DNA of 64,000 bases from Muribaculaceae bacterium (GTDB lineage Bacteria; Bacteroidota; Bacteroidia; Bacteroidales; Muribaculaceae), in the NCBI GenBank assembly GCA_017651515.1, contig JAGCCU010000016.1, positions 1 to 64,000 on the forward strand, given 5' to 3'. The translations under genes and the position numbers were made by a program. Of this stretch, positions 17,598-27,204 are shown in pieces (the first letter of the stretch is position 1; each line of letters begins with the position of its first letter). A model generated the notes under the pieces. The model made no database searches. It worked only from the letters and a program-made list of their open reading frames with translations, and was not told the origin of the DNA.

Positions 17598-19694
17598 TCA
17601 ACTAATCTGAGACCAGTTGGCCTGTTTGTCATAGAGCGCATGAATACGGGCATCCAAAGCTTTTCCCATAGGTGAAGAAAGTTCTGGATCGGCCGTCAAT
17701 ATTTCTTCGGCATCATCGCGAGCCATCTGCACAATCTGCCCGTCTTTTGCCAAGTTTGCCACCTTGAGATTGAAGGCAATTCCGCTCTGTTGTGTGCCCT
17801 CCATATCACCAGGTCCACGCAGTTTCATATCTTCTTCGGCTACCACAAAACCGTCGGTAGTCTGAGTCATCACCTCAAGCCGATGGCGCGTGTCACGACC
17901 GAGCTCATATTTCGTCATCAGAATGCAGAAACTCTGGTCGGCGCCACGTCCTACCCTGCCACGCAACTGATGCAGCTGTGACAATCCGAAGCGCTCGGCA
18001 TTCTCAATGACCATCACGCTGGCATTGGGCACGTTAACGCCCACCTCGATGACGGTGGTCGCCACCAATATTTGCGCTTCACCGCTGGCAAAAAGCTGCA
18101 TCTGATGGTCTTTCTCGGCAGGTTTCATACGGCCGTGGACATATGCCACATGGTAATGAGGAAACGTCTCACGCACAAGGTCATAACCCTGTTCTACGGC
18201 CTTCAAATCTAGTTTCTCGCTTTCTTCAATAAGGGGATATACAATATATGCCTGACGTCCCTGCCGCAATTGCTGCCCGACAAAGTGGTACATCTTATCG
18301 CGGTCCTTCTCATAGCGCATGATTGTTGTTACAGGCTTGCGTCCCGGCGGCAATTCGTCAATAATGCTCACGTCGAGGTCACCATAGACGGTCATTGCCA
18401 GAGTACGCGGTATCGGCGTTGCAGTCATCACCAAAACATGCGGTGCTATGACGTTTTTCTGCCACAGCCGTGCTCGTTGAGCCACCCCGAATCGATGCTG
18501 CTCGTCAATGACAGCGAGTCCGAGGTTATGGTATTGGACAGTATCTTCAATCAAGGCATGAGTACCTATCAGAATCTGCAATTCGCCGCTCTGCAACTGA
18601 GCATGGATGCGATCACGTTCGCGCTTTCGTGTACTGCCTGTCAGCAATGCAACTTTCACACCCAATGGCTCAGCCATGCCCCGTATCGTTTCGTAATGCT
18701 GCGTGGCAAGAATCTCGGTAGGAGCCATGATGGTTGCCTGATAATCGTTGTCAAGAGCAATGAGCATAATCATGAACGCCACTACCGTCTTTCCGCTGCC
18801 CACGTCACCTTGCAGCAGGCGGTTCATCTGCCGTCCACTGCCCATGTCACGGCGCATCTCCTTTATGACGCGTTTCTGAGCTTCGGTCAGCGGGAACTGC
18901 AGTACATTGAAATAGAAATCGTTGAAATAAGCCCCCACACGCTGGAAAACTAAGCCTTTTGCTTTCTCGCCACTGCGCTTCACATATCGCAGAATGTTGA
19001 GTTCAAGGAAGAATAGTTCCTCATATTTCAGACGAAGTTGGGCGCGTTGTAGTGTCTGCAGATCTTCGGGCTTATGCATTGCCACCAATGACTGTGACAG
19101 CGGCAAAAGACGCCGTTTCTCAATCAACGTTTGTGGCAAGGTATCGGGGATGTGTGCCACGAAAGGCATTTCAAGCATCGTTGCAACCAACTTCTGTATC
19201 GTGCGAGAGGTAAAATAGCGTGAATGAAGTTTCTCAGTAAGGTTATATACGCCCGTCAAGCCCATAGCCGCTTGTTCCGGCTTATAAACATCAATCTCAG
19301 GGTGTACAATGTTGTAATGGTTCTTAAACACAGTTGGCTTGCCGAACAACAGGTATTCCACACCAGTGCGGAGCGTTTCCTGCAAACTCTTCACACGGTT
19401 GAACCACACCACTTCGATAGTCCCGGTGCCGTCGGTGAACAGCGCCTGAAGACGGCGTCGTGCTCCCTCGCCCACCGTCGTGAACGTGATGAACCTTCCT
19501 CGCAACTGAATATACGGCATTTCTCCATTCACCTCGGCAATGTGGTGGATGGTGCTGCGGTCGATATGCCGGAACGGGAAATAATATAACAAGTCGCCAA
19601 AGGTATATATCCCCAGCTCCTTGTTGAGCAATTCCGCTCGCTTGGGCCCCACCCCCGGCAGATACTTTATATCGTTATCCAGTGCACTTGACAT
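17598..19694 (-). CDS. recG: ATP-dependent DNA helicase RecG
   Basis: A 698-residue superfamily-2 helicase that remodels stalled forks and Holliday junctions. It has an N-terminal wedge/OB domain (about 1-160, starting with a helix-hairpin-helix-like YLPGVGPKRAELL), Walker A GDVGSGKTVVA, Walker B IDEQHRFG, motif III TATPIPRT, and the C-terminal helicase motifs VATTVIEVGVNVPNA and QLRGRVGRG. Length and motif order are standard. It begins 3 bp after ispD, so the two are cotranscribed. Confidence 0.96.
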   Translation of the reverse strand: MSSALDNDIKYLPGVGPKRAELLNKELGIYTFGDLLYYFPFRHIDRSTIHHIAEVNGEMPYIQLRGRFITFTTVGEGARRRLQALFTDGTGTIEVVWFNRVKSLQETLRTGVEYLLFGKPTVFKNHYNIVHPEIDVYKPEQAAMGLTGVYNLTEKLHSRYFTSRTIQKLVATMLEMPFVAHIPDTLPQTLIEKRRLLPLSQSLVAMHKPEDLQTLQRAQLRLKYEELFFLELNILRYVKRSGEKAKGLVFQRVGAYFNDFYFNVLQFPLTEAQKRVIKEMRRDMGSGRQMNRLLQGDVGSGKTVVAFMIMLIALDNDYQATIMAPTEILATQHYETIRGMAEPLGVKVALLTGSTRKRERDRIHAQLQSGELQILIGTHALIEDTVQYHNLGLAVIDEQHRFGVAQRARLWQKNVIAPHVLVMTATPIPRTLAMTVYGDLDVSIIDELPPGRKPVTTIMRYEKDRDKMYHFVGQQLRQGRQAYIVYPLIEESEKLDLKAVEQGYDLVRETFPHYHVAYVHGRMKPAEKDHQMQLFASGEAQILVATTVIEVGVNVPNASVMVIENAERFGLSQLHQLRGRVGRGADQSFCILMTKYELGRDTRHRLEVMTQTTDGFVVAEEDMKLRGPGDMEGTQQSGIAFNLKVANLAKDGQIVQMARDDAEEILTADPELSSPMGKALDARIHALYDKQANWSQIS

Positions 19695-19697
19695 CGT

Positions 19698-20399
19698 TTA
19701 CTTGTTTTGCTGCATCAATACTGTGGCAATAGCTATGTCAACTGCATTGGTAATCTTAATATTAAGAGGGCTGCCACTGATGAGAGTGACTTTATGGCCC
19801 ATGTGTTCATATACCGAGGCATCATCGGTGAAAATGTCATCATACGGCACGGCATAGGCCTCACGAAGTTCTTCAAGACGGAACGCCTGCGGCGTCTGAA
19901 CGGCAAACAATTCACTGCGCTTCAGTGCGTGGGAATAACCGTCGGCTTCAACCTTGCGCACGCTGTCAGTCATTGGAGTGACAGGAATTGCAGAGCCTTT
20001 GTCACGCGCCACCTGAAATGCAGTTTCAATGATTTCGGGCGACACAAGTGGGCGCACGCCGTCGTGTATGGCAACTACAGCGTCGGGGTTGTTGCCGTCG
20101 ATAGCTTTCAGGGCATTCAATACGCTGAAAAAGCGTGCGTTACCGCCCGCCACCACGCGATGCTCCACAACAAAAGAATGCTCATCGCACAACTGCCGCC
20201 AGGTAGCGATGTGAGCCTCACGAAGTACGAGGATTATCTCGCCATCCACATCGACATGAGAAGCATAATATGCTGCAAAACGCTCCAATGTGTGCATAAG
20301 CACTGGCTTGCCATCAAACAGTACAAACTGCTTTGGCAACACACTGCCGAAACGCACACCGCTGCCGCCGGCCACTATCACTGAATAACACTTTGCCAT
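19698..20399 (-). CDS. ispD: 2-C-methyl-D-erythritol 4-phosphate cytidylyltransferase
   Basis: A 233-residue enzyme of the MEP isoprenoid pathway that joins CTP to MEP. The nucleotide-binding N-terminus reads VIVAGGSGVRFGSVLPKQF, and the conserved VAIHDGVRPLVS, MTDSVR, QTPQAF, TDDASVYE and NIKITNAVDI segments follow in order. It sits between the dockerin/DUF5012-like surface gene (13 bp upstream) and recG (3 bp downstream). Confidence 0.95.
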   Translation of the reverse strand: MAKCYSVIVAGGSGVRFGSVLPKQFVLFDGKPVLMHTLERFAAYYASHVDVDGEIILVLREAHIATWRQLCDEHSFVVEHRVVAGGNARFFSVLNALKAIDGNNPDAVVAIHDGVRPLVSPEIIETAFQVARDKGSAIPVTPMTDSVRKVEADGYSHALKRSELFAVQTPQAFRLEELREAYAVPYDDIFTDDASVYEHMGHKVTLISGSPLNIKITNAVDIAIATVLMQQNK

Positions 20400-20412
20400 A
20401 ATGACTCTATTA

Positions 20413-21732
20413 CTAATCAGCGACTTTATTCATCACTATGTTCATGGTTATAGCACTTGCATACATAAGATTATAGCTGATCGTGTTGGTGCTAAAATCG
20501 TAATGAGCATTTTCAATATAATCAAGACCATCACCCCATCCTTGTACATGGCTATCGAGCAAAGTGACATTTCCTGAGTTGTCAACTTTAACGTAACCTG
20601 TCATTGCATAATTAGGACCATAGCCTCGAATTTGCCAATAAAAACCTCCAACCAAGTCGTTACAATAGAAAATACCAGGAGCAACCTTTTCAAATGTAAT
20701 GCCTATACACTGAGTAGTATTACCATAGGCGGTCGCCATATTGGCAAATGAATACCAATCATAGACGCCACCTAAATGACTATAAACCTCAGATTCGTCC
20801 ATATTGGTTTCATAAAGTCCTGAAATATTGACATTTGCATCAGGATTATATACTATAACTGTGCGTTCAGCATTGGTTTCAACCCCTATATCGTTAGTTG
20901 CCGAATATATAACCTTATATACGCCTACAGCATTAACATTCACATTGCTATTCACAACAACGCGATAGGACACATCCACGCCACCGATAGTAGCCGTGAA
21001 ACCAGGTTCCACATATGATGAACCCAGTGGAATCGTCATCGGATTATCGCCTTTGAGATTAATAACTACTTCTTTCTGATATCGCACACCAGCATAACGC
21101 CAGGTATAACCATCAGAATCATCATCGAAAACAGCATCGAAATAAATGCTGTCTATAGGAGCCCCAAAGATATTATGGCCGGCCCCAGGCAATACCTGGC
21201 CATGAAGAGTAACATTGCCCGTTTCATACAAGTCATAAGGGACATTATTGACTTCGAAAGTGTGGTTATTCAAGTTTACCGGCACCAACAATTCAAGTCC
21301 CCAGAAATTTCTCTCATAAATCCACATTTTATCGGCATCGTTATTATCGGTAGCATAGGTGGATAAATGTACCCTATCTATGCCATATGGATTATCATGG
21401 GTAATGCCGTTCTCATCAACATACTTTGGAGTTACCAACCATAACCCTGCCATAACCCCAATTGCAGGCTCTTCGGGATCGTAAATTAAATCTTCTACAT
21501 TCAGAATAACATTAATAATGTGGTTTATGTCAGTAACGTCAATTACTCCGTTAGCATCCATATCGCCGTTGCCAGGAAAGTCCTCTATGGTATTCTTATT
21601 CAAGATAATATTTATTACTGCGTTTACGTCAGAAACATCAACGCTGCCACTATTATTCATATCACCACGAATACCAGCCAACGCCGACAAAGAAATCACA
21701 AATAAAAAAAGAGATAGAATAATCTTTTTCAT
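20413..21732 (-). CDS. Secreted protein with N-terminal dockerin pair and Ig-like (DUF5011/5012-type) domain
   Basis: A 439-residue protein. Signal peptide (about 1-20) is followed directly by an EF-hand dockerin-like pair (about 21-85: GDMNNSGSVDVSDVN; GDMDANGVIDVTDIN), so the module is N-terminal here. A linker and a region of about 140 residues come next. Then an Ig-like repeat of the DUF5011 type (about 220-300, with NPMTIPLGSSYVEPGFTA and GVYKVIYSATND) precedes a C-terminal beta domain rich in Tyr and Gly. The architecture resembles Bacteroidetes surface glycan-binding or adhesion proteins. It lies 13 bp upstream of ispD and may share its transcript. Confidence 0.72.
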   Translation of the reverse strand: MKKIILSLFLFVISLSALAGIRGDMNNSGSVDVSDVNAVINIILNKNTIEDFPGNGDMDANGVIDVTDINHIINVILNVEDLIYDPEEPAIGVMAGLWLVTPKYVDENGITHDNPYGIDRVHLSTYATDNNDADKMWIYERNFWGLELLVPVNLNNHTFEVNNVPYDLYETGNVTLHGQVLPGAGHNIFGAPIDSIYFDAVFDDDSDGYTWRYAGVRYQKEVVINLKGDNPMTIPLGSSYVEPGFTATIGGVDVSYRVVVNSNVNVNAVGVYKVIYSATNDIGVETNAERTVIVYNPDANVNISGLYETNMDESEVYSHLGGVYDWYSFANMATAYGNTTQCIGITFEKVAPGIFYCNDLVGGFYWQIRGYGPNYAMTGYVKVDNSGNVTLLDSHVQGWGDGLDYIENAHYDFSTNTISYNLMYASAITMNIVMNKVAD

Positions 21733-22346
21733 AATATTACGTTTTTATAGTTTCAAATTACAAAGTTACGGATTTTTGTTGAAATAGTAAAGTGATTGTT
21801 CCAATAATTCCATAAGTTACAGGTGTTCCAAGTGTTACAGCTGTTCCAAGTGTTCCAAAAGTTCACATTGGTTAACATATTGATACATTCCTTTATAATT
21901 CTACCCTTCATGGTTTTTAAACAAAGGTAATATAACAACAGTCCAGTCGATAGGTCTATTGCGGTGTTCTTAGTAACAAGTTACGAGATATGTGATAGCA
22001 TGCTTTGATTGAATTATGAGATCACACTACCGATATAGTGCATCTTCGAAGCACCTTTCTATGTCGCTGTCTATCACCAAGCTGCGCACATCTTCGATGT
22101 TGCTTGCATGGTGTTAAAAATATTATAGCATCTCCGATGCTTCTGCGTCTTCGACGCATTTTCTTATATTATGACACTCGCCCTCTCACTTAATCGCATT
22201 TTTTGCACAACGGAAAGCCTCCGGCTTGTCTTTCCTCGGAGAACCGAGAGCCGGGAACTAAGAATCATACTCCCCCTGCCCCCCTCTATCTTAGAGGGGG
22301 AATACGCTTGTTTACCTGTTTACTTGTCTACTAGTTTACTCGTTTA
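21733..22346. repeat. Repeat- and hairpin-rich intergenic region
   Basis: Three structures are seen. First, eight 9-bp units of GTTCCAAGT type at 21798-21869, just upstream of the TAACTTTG -7 box (21761-21768, minus strand) of the surface-protein gene. Second, a run of mini-hairpins with 3-nt loops: GTGCATC-TTC-GAAGCAC (22038-22054), ACATC-TTC-GATGT (22088-22100), AGCATC-TCC-GATGCT (22127-22141), TGCGTC-TTC-GACGCA (22144-22158) and CCCCCTCTA-TCT-TAGAGGGGG (22280-22300), plus CTCGG-AGAA-CCGAG nested in CCGGCT/AGCCGG (22221-22254). Third, five 8-bp units GTTTACTN (22310-22349) running into the next stop codon. No gene is visible. Confidence 0.7.
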
Positions 22347-24389
22347 CTATAATTTCAGGATGATATTGATCATGGCATTGACGTCTTCGACGTCGATGTA
22401 ACCGTTGCCGTCCATGTCGCCGTTACCGGGATAGTCATTGATGGTCTTCAGCTTTAGGATGATGTTGATGGCGGCATTCACGTCTTCCACGTCAACGATG
22501 CCACTGCCGTCAAGGTCGCCAAGCAGGCCGCCAGGCTTGCTGATGGTGGCTTTCTTGGCTGCATTGCCGTTGGCATCATATAAGGTTCCATTATTGTAAT
22601 ATCCTCCTGCCGGTTCGGTGATTGCCAGGCCATCCTCTAAGACGAAATCTTTGAAGTTGCATATCGACCCCATAGAACAATTCACATGAACGACAGTGTT
22701 GCTTCCTTTGATTACTATGCTGTTATTATTGAAGCCATAGATGCCGTATTTGGTATTTGCAATCGACAAATGTGGTACATTATCAATCGTAAGTGTTTTG
22801 TCTCCATGCATATAGATGCCTATATTGGTCGCCTGAGCCGAGAGCGTGCCAGTTCCTTTGATTGTAGTAGTATGCAAACCCACTGCATCACAACCTATTC
22901 CGTTTTTGGATGAGAGGCTGTTTGTGCCTATCAAATTGATCGTCAATCCATCAATATGACTTAATATACAGGATTCATTCATAACATTACAAACAAGTGC
23001 GGCATTGTCGAGCGTGAGGGTCTTGGTAGATGGCTTATAGGTCACCGTGCCTGTAACGCCCACAACATTGCCAAGGTAAGAACAATTCGCGCTGGTCACC
23101 TGCTCACCGTTAATCCATAGGTTATAGTAATATTCTGGCTTGCTAATGGTGGCACTGGTGGCTGCATTGCCATTGGCATCATATAAGGTTCCATCATTGT
23201 AATAGCCACCCTCCGGCTCGGTGATTGCCAGGCCGTCCTCCAAGACAAAGTCTTTGAAGTTGCATATCGACCCCATGGAACAATTCACATGAACGACAGT
23301 GTTGCTTCCTTTGATTACTATGCTGTTATTGTCGAAACCATAGATGCCGTATTTGGTATTTGCAATCGACAAATCGGTTACATTATCAATCGTAAGGCTT
23401 TTGCCTTCATTAATATGAATGCCTGTACGGGTCGCTTGAGCCGAGAGCGTGCCGGTACCATTAATTGTGGTTGTGTTCACATCCACCGCATTGGCACCTG
23501 TTCCGTTTCGCGATGAGAGACTGTTGGTGCCGATAAGATTGATTGTCAGTCCATCAATGTTACTTGCTATACAGGAGCCATTTCTGACATTACAACTAAG
23601 CGTGGCATTTTCAAGCGTGAGAGTATTGGTAGAAGGCTCATAGGTCACCGTGCCAGTAACGCCGCCAATATTACTGAGGTCAGCGCAATTCAAGTTGGTT
23701 ACTTGCTCTCCGTTAATCCACAGGTCGTAGTTAAGCTGCCGTGAGATAATAATCTTATCGGGCCAGTTATCGTTGCCGCATTTAATAGAATATCCGTATT
23801 CCTGTGATTCAGCTATATATGCATCCTCAGGATAAGTGATGGCGCAGTTATTGAAAGTGATTCCTTCACGGATACGTTCAACGCAACCCTTGATATTGGC
23901 CTGCACGTTATCGAATGTAAGAGCGACATTATGACCATACCCATTATCAGCAATACCATTCACAATTTCTAATGAGATATCCTTAATTGTCAGCTTAGTA
24001 TTTTTGATATAAATATCAATAAAAGTGCTACTGGTATAGAGCCAGCCATCGCCTCTGATTACAATAGTCTTGACATTATTAGAGCCAAAATTCAAGGCAT
24101 TAAACCCAGTTGTAGTCACCATGCAGTATCCATTAATCACAATGGTTGCATCCTCAGTAACATTAATGGGGTCAACGTAATCGTAAGGTGTTACGCTGCT
24201 ATATTCAACGATAGCGTTGTCCAAAGTCAACGTCTTGCTGTTATTGTCCCAAGTGATGGTGCCTCTCTGGATGTATGGGCTGCTGAAATTGCCGTTCACA
24301 TCAGGTGCATTTCCGCACACGGTCACTTCTGCATTGACAAACATGCTAACCATGATAGCAGAGAGTAAAAACAAGATAATCTTTTTCAT
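22347..24389 (-). CDS. Secreted repeat protein with C-terminal dockerin pair
   Basis: A 680-residue exported protein. After the signal (about 1-20) come three beta-rich modules, each opening with a W-I-N-G-x-Q-V-T / GTVTY-like unit and a TLTLDNA strand, which looks like a parallel beta-helix. Modules two and three (about 225-425 and 426-625) are near copies, about 201 residues apart, sharing the stretch IKGSNTVVHVNCSMGS and neighbouring residues. A dockerin-like EF-hand pair (GDLDGSGIVDVEDVN; GDMDGNGYIDVEDVN) ends the protein. Likely surface or secreted; ligand unknown. It has its own promoter (24504-24536) and a leader with a very stable hairpin. Confidence 0.75.
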   Translation of the reverse strand: MKKIILFLLSAIMVSMFVNAEVTVCGNAPDVNGNFSSPYIQRGTITWDNNSKTLTLDNAIVEYSSVTPYDYVDPINVTEDATIVINGYCMVTTTGFNALNFGSNNVKTIVIRGDGWLYTSSTFIDIYIKNTKLTIKDISLEIVNGIADNGYGHNVALTFDNVQANIKGCVERIREGITFNNCAITYPEDAYIAESQEYGYSIKCGNDNWPDKIIISRQLNYDLWINGEQVTNLNCADLSNIGGVTGTVTYEPSTNTLTLENATLSCNVRNGSCIASNIDGLTINLIGTNSLSSRNGTGANAVDVNTTTINGTGTLSAQATRTGIHINEGKSLTIDNVTDLSIANTKYGIYGFDNNSIVIKGSNTVVHVNCSMGSICNFKDFVLEDGLAITEPEGGYYNDGTLYDANGNAATSATISKPEYYYNLWINGEQVTSANCSYLGNVVGVTGTVTYKPSTKTLTLDNAALVCNVMNESCILSHIDGLTINLIGTNSLSSKNGIGCDAVGLHTTTIKGTGTLSAQATNIGIYMHGDKTLTIDNVPHLSIANTKYGIYGFNNNSIVIKGSNTVVHVNCSMGSICNFKDFVLEDGLAITEPAGGYYNNGTLYDANGNAAKKATISKPGGLLGDLDGSGIVDVEDVNAAINIILKLKTINDYPGNGDMDGNGYIDVEDVNAMINIILKL

Positions 24390-24447
24390 ATGATTAAATT
24401 TTTAGTTAATAGATGAATCGTTATTATTTGGTTTCACATAAGAGAAT

Positions 24448-24473
24448 GCCTGCGACGGCGAGCCGTCGCAGGC
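24448..24473 (-). promoter_or_regulatory. Stable hairpin in the 5' leader of the dockerin repeat gene
   Basis: GCCTGCGACGG (24448-24458) pairs perfectly with CCGTCGCAGGC (24463-24473) around a 4-nt loop. It lies inside the leader predicted from the promoter at 24504-24536 and about 60 nt before the ATG. It could be a terminator for the DUF5686 gene upstream, but the T-run lies on the plus strand side, so a leader role or mRNA stabiliser is equally likely. Confidence 0.5.
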
Positions 24474-24503
24474 GAGATGCTTTTTTGTATTAGTAATCGT
24501 CCG

Positions 24504-24536
24504 CAAATTTAAGGAATTTTTTCCGTTTCCCTCAAA
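24504..24536 (-). promoter_or_regulatory. Promoter of the dockerin repeat protein gene
   Basis: Minus strand: TTTG (24533-24536), 21-nt spacer, TAAATTTG (24504-24511); leader of about 110 nt. Confidence 0.6.
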
Positions 24537-24611
24537 AAACCAAGGAAAAAATGCATTATTGTCCTATAAAAAGCCGCTTGTTTACTCGTCCACTTGTCAA
24601 CGTGTTTACTA

Positions 24612-27149
24612 TTAGAAGTTGAAATGGAGCTGGATGCGAACGCCACCACGGTTCACACCGGGAGTGTCGCGGTAAGTGAGCCGCCACACGTAGTCAAGCC
24701 GCAAGAAAGTAAGGATATTGTCGAGGCCGACTCCGATTTCCATATACGGTTTCTTGTCCATGGCCGCACACATCGCATTGGTGGGGAACTGCAGCACGTC
24801 GGCACCAACAGCGGGGTTGTTGCGGTCGCTGAGGCTGCCCCACAGGCCACGGAAAGTGAACACTTCCCTAAGTTTGAGGTATTTGATTAGCGGTATCCGG
24901 TTCAGCAGCGCGCCATTAGCCCAGTAGGTCACGTCCCAAGACAAGTACTGGTCATTGACAAACTCCATTGCATCCATCAGCGCAAAAGACTCTGGCTGGA
25001 TTGTGTATGAGAGGTTGGCATTGGGAATAAGCAGGTCGGGATAAGGCACTTGGTTCCAGATTTTTGCCCCTTTAACGATGATGTCGGTATAGCCGAAAGC
25101 CGAGAACCAGAAGCGTTTCTGCAATCCAAGCTCGGTCTTGTGCATCTCGTAGGCGGTACCCATCCAGCCCTTGGGATGCCATGTGTGGCTGAGGGTGACG
25201 ATAGGTGCATCCATGTTGATGGGCAAGCGATGTGAACGAGTCTGGTAGAACTTCTCGCCTGGTGCATAACGCAATGTGGCATGGAAACCAGCCTGAGTGT
25301 AACGGTCACAGAGCGAGCCATCAACATTGACAAACGGCAACAGCCTTGAGGCTTCATGCACCTTATGCTCCAATCCCAGTGCTACAGAGAAATGGCTCAG
25401 CGTCTCATACTTCCATTCCAGCTCGGTAGTACGCAAGTAAGCTATTTGGTCATCTTTCTGGCGCTTGAGCTGCAAAAACACGTTGTCGGGATTGGTATAA
25501 AGGTATGTCTGCCCCAGCTTGTCGATGTCATACTTGTGCATCAAACGGATGCTGTGGATTGGGAATTCCTGGTCGAGCTGCTTCTTCTCGTTGAACGAAT
25601 ATTCAAGTTGCCCCATGTATTTCAGCCGCTTGTCACGAAAACCGTAGGCAACATAGGTACGGGCAAACCAGTGGCGGTTCAAGTTGACAGTTGTCATGCC
25701 GCCCAGACGCAGACGCACCCCCTCGAGGGCGTTGCCGCTAATGGTGGTATTGATGGGGCCAAAGTCCCACTTGCTTGGATCGCCAGTCGGAACATATCCC
25801 TTGATAAGCGCCACAATCACCTTCTCGCCCAAATAGAACCAGTGCGATTCACGCAGTCGTGAAAGCATTTTCTTCACCGTGCCAGCATCAGTGCGCATCA
25901 CTTTGGGGCGTCTGTCAGTCCAGAATTCATCGGGCATATATTCGGCATCACGCTGTACTTTCTGCTCTCCTCGCTGATTGAACACATTGAGGTCATCGGG
26001 AGCAGCCAACGAATGGCCTGTATATGCAGTCTCACGACGCGCAAAGAACCCCGGTGTCCCTTTCATCAGTCGGAACTCCACCTCCATGTCATCGCGCAGC
26101 TTGAGGCGCGTGCCGTCAGGCATTCGCTCAAAGTCTTGCTCGATACTCACGCGCTCCACATAGTTTAGGTTGATGCGTGACGGCACACCCATCATCACTT
26201 TTTTCACAAACATGGTAGAGTCGTTGAGCGGCAGATACATCCGTCCAAGAAAGCCGAATGTCTCGGGTGTGTGTGGGGTGAAACTCAACTCAACACACTG
26301 CTCTCCGTCAATGTCGAGCGTGTCGGTCAGGTAGAACTTGTAAAAATCGGCTGCAATAGCCGACAGCGGGCTGACAAAGCGGTTAGAGAGCAACGTAACG
26401 TCGTTGGCAAAGATATCCACTTCACGGAACACGTCATCAAGGTATCGCTTCATGCTGGCCTGGTCCATGCTCTCGTCTATACCGGAGTTCTTGACACCGG
26501 TCACAACCTGCTTGTGGGTCTTGGGTGAACGTCGGTAATACTCCTGAGAAACCTGTTCCTTGATTGCTATGGGCAACACGCGCTTGCCAGTCACCGTAGA
26601 AGTGTCGGTATATTCGCCCAAAGTGCCTAAACGACGGAATATCTTACCCTTGCTCGCCACCTCGTCGAGGTCGTTGAAACCGTACATCAAGCGTTCATAA
26701 CGATCATAGGAGTAATAGGCGCTGTTCATCGGGTCATGGTCGTGCATGTTTGCACGTATGCGACGGAGCAGTTCAACAGCCGGGTTATTCTTCTTACTAT
26801 ATTTCTCCTTGTTGCGTTGCACCAATACTTCTTCAAGCTCAACAGCCGAACGGACCAAATCGACTACTACCACTGTCTGGTTTGGATTTAGCACAACATC
26901 CTTAGAGTGATAACCCACCGCCGAAATCCTGATGGCAAGCACATCAATATCGGTATCGATGGTGAAACCGCCCTGCTCGGTGCCAGTCACGCCGCCATCA
27001 TCGCCTAGAAAGGCCACCGAGGCATACGGAATCGCGTCACGCGACAACGAGTCGCGCACATATCCCACTATATGCGTTCCGGCAATTGGCTGCGACACTG
27101 CCACCAGCACCGTCAACAGCATTATCGTGTATGTTACCAGACGTTTCAC
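24612..27149 (-). CDS. DUF5686 outer-membrane protein with carboxypeptidase-like regulatory domain
   Basis: An 845-residue protein. Signal (about 1-23), then a CarboxypepD_reg-like beta domain (about 25-110: VGYVRDSLSRDAIPYASVAF ... ISAVGYHSK), then the DUF5686 body. That body has an N-terminal helical segment with the motif NPAVELLRRIRANM and a C-terminal half of amphipathic strands ending in an aromatic/polar strand (RIQLHFNF) typical of an outer-membrane barrel. Function unknown; the family is confined to Bacteroidetes. It is transcribed from a promoter back-to-back with that of the dCMP deaminase operon. Confidence 0.85.
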   Translation of the reverse strand: MKRLVTYTIMLLTVLVAVSQPIAGTHIVGYVRDSLSRDAIPYASVAFLGDDGGVTGTEQGGFTIDTDIDVLAIRISAVGYHSKDVVLNPNQTVVVVDLVRSAVELEEVLVQRNKEKYSKKNNPAVELLRRIRANMHDHDPMNSAYYSYDRYERLMYGFNDLDEVASKGKIFRRLGTLGEYTDTSTVTGKRVLPIAIKEQVSQEYYRRSPKTHKQVVTGVKNSGIDESMDQASMKRYLDDVFREVDIFANDVTLLSNRFVSPLSAIAADFYKFYLTDTLDIDGEQCVELSFTPHTPETFGFLGRMYLPLNDSTMFVKKVMMGVPSRINLNYVERVSIEQDFERMPDGTRLKLRDDMEVEFRLMKGTPGFFARRETAYTGHSLAAPDDLNVFNQRGEQKVQRDAEYMPDEFWTDRRPKVMRTDAGTVKKMLSRLRESHWFYLGEKVIVALIKGYVPTGDPSKWDFGPINTTISGNALEGVRLRLGGMTTVNLNRHWFARTYVAYGFRDKRLKYMGQLEYSFNEKKQLDQEFPIHSIRLMHKYDIDKLGQTYLYTNPDNVFLQLKRQKDDQIAYLRTTELEWKYETLSHFSVALGLEHKVHEASRLLPFVNVDGSLCDRYTQAGFHATLRYAPGEKFYQTRSHRLPINMDAPIVTLSHTWHPKGWMGTAYEMHKTELGLQKRFWFSAFGYTDIIVKGAKIWNQVPYPDLLIPNANLSYTIQPESFALMDAMEFVNDQYLSWDVTYWANGALLNRIPLIKYLKLREVFTFRGLWGSLSDRNNPAVGADVLQFPTNAMCAAMDKKPYMEIGVGLDNILTFLRLDYVWRLTYRDTPGVNRGGVRIQLHFNF

Positions 27150-27168
27150 TTCATCTGTTTCGAGACCG

Positions 27169-27200
27169 CAAAATTAGTGCAAGGCGAGCGTATAACCAAA
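27169..27200 (-). promoter_or_regulatory. Promoter of the DUF5686 gene
   Basis: Minus strand: TTTG (27197-27200), 20-nt spacer, TAATTTTG (27169-27176), about 16 nt of leader. Confidence 0.65.
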
Positions 27201-27204
27201 TTTA

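Noticed and set aside
18270-18953. Long plus-strand frame inside recG
   Set aside because: It is the shadow of recG; helicase motifs are clear on the minus strand.
21753-21938. Minus-strand frame coding a Trp-Asn-Thr repeat peptide
   Set aside because: It is just the translation of the 9-bp repeat array and overlaps the promoter.
22038-22300. CRISPR array
   Set aside because: The palindromes differ in sequence and spacing, and no constant repeat with spacers is present.
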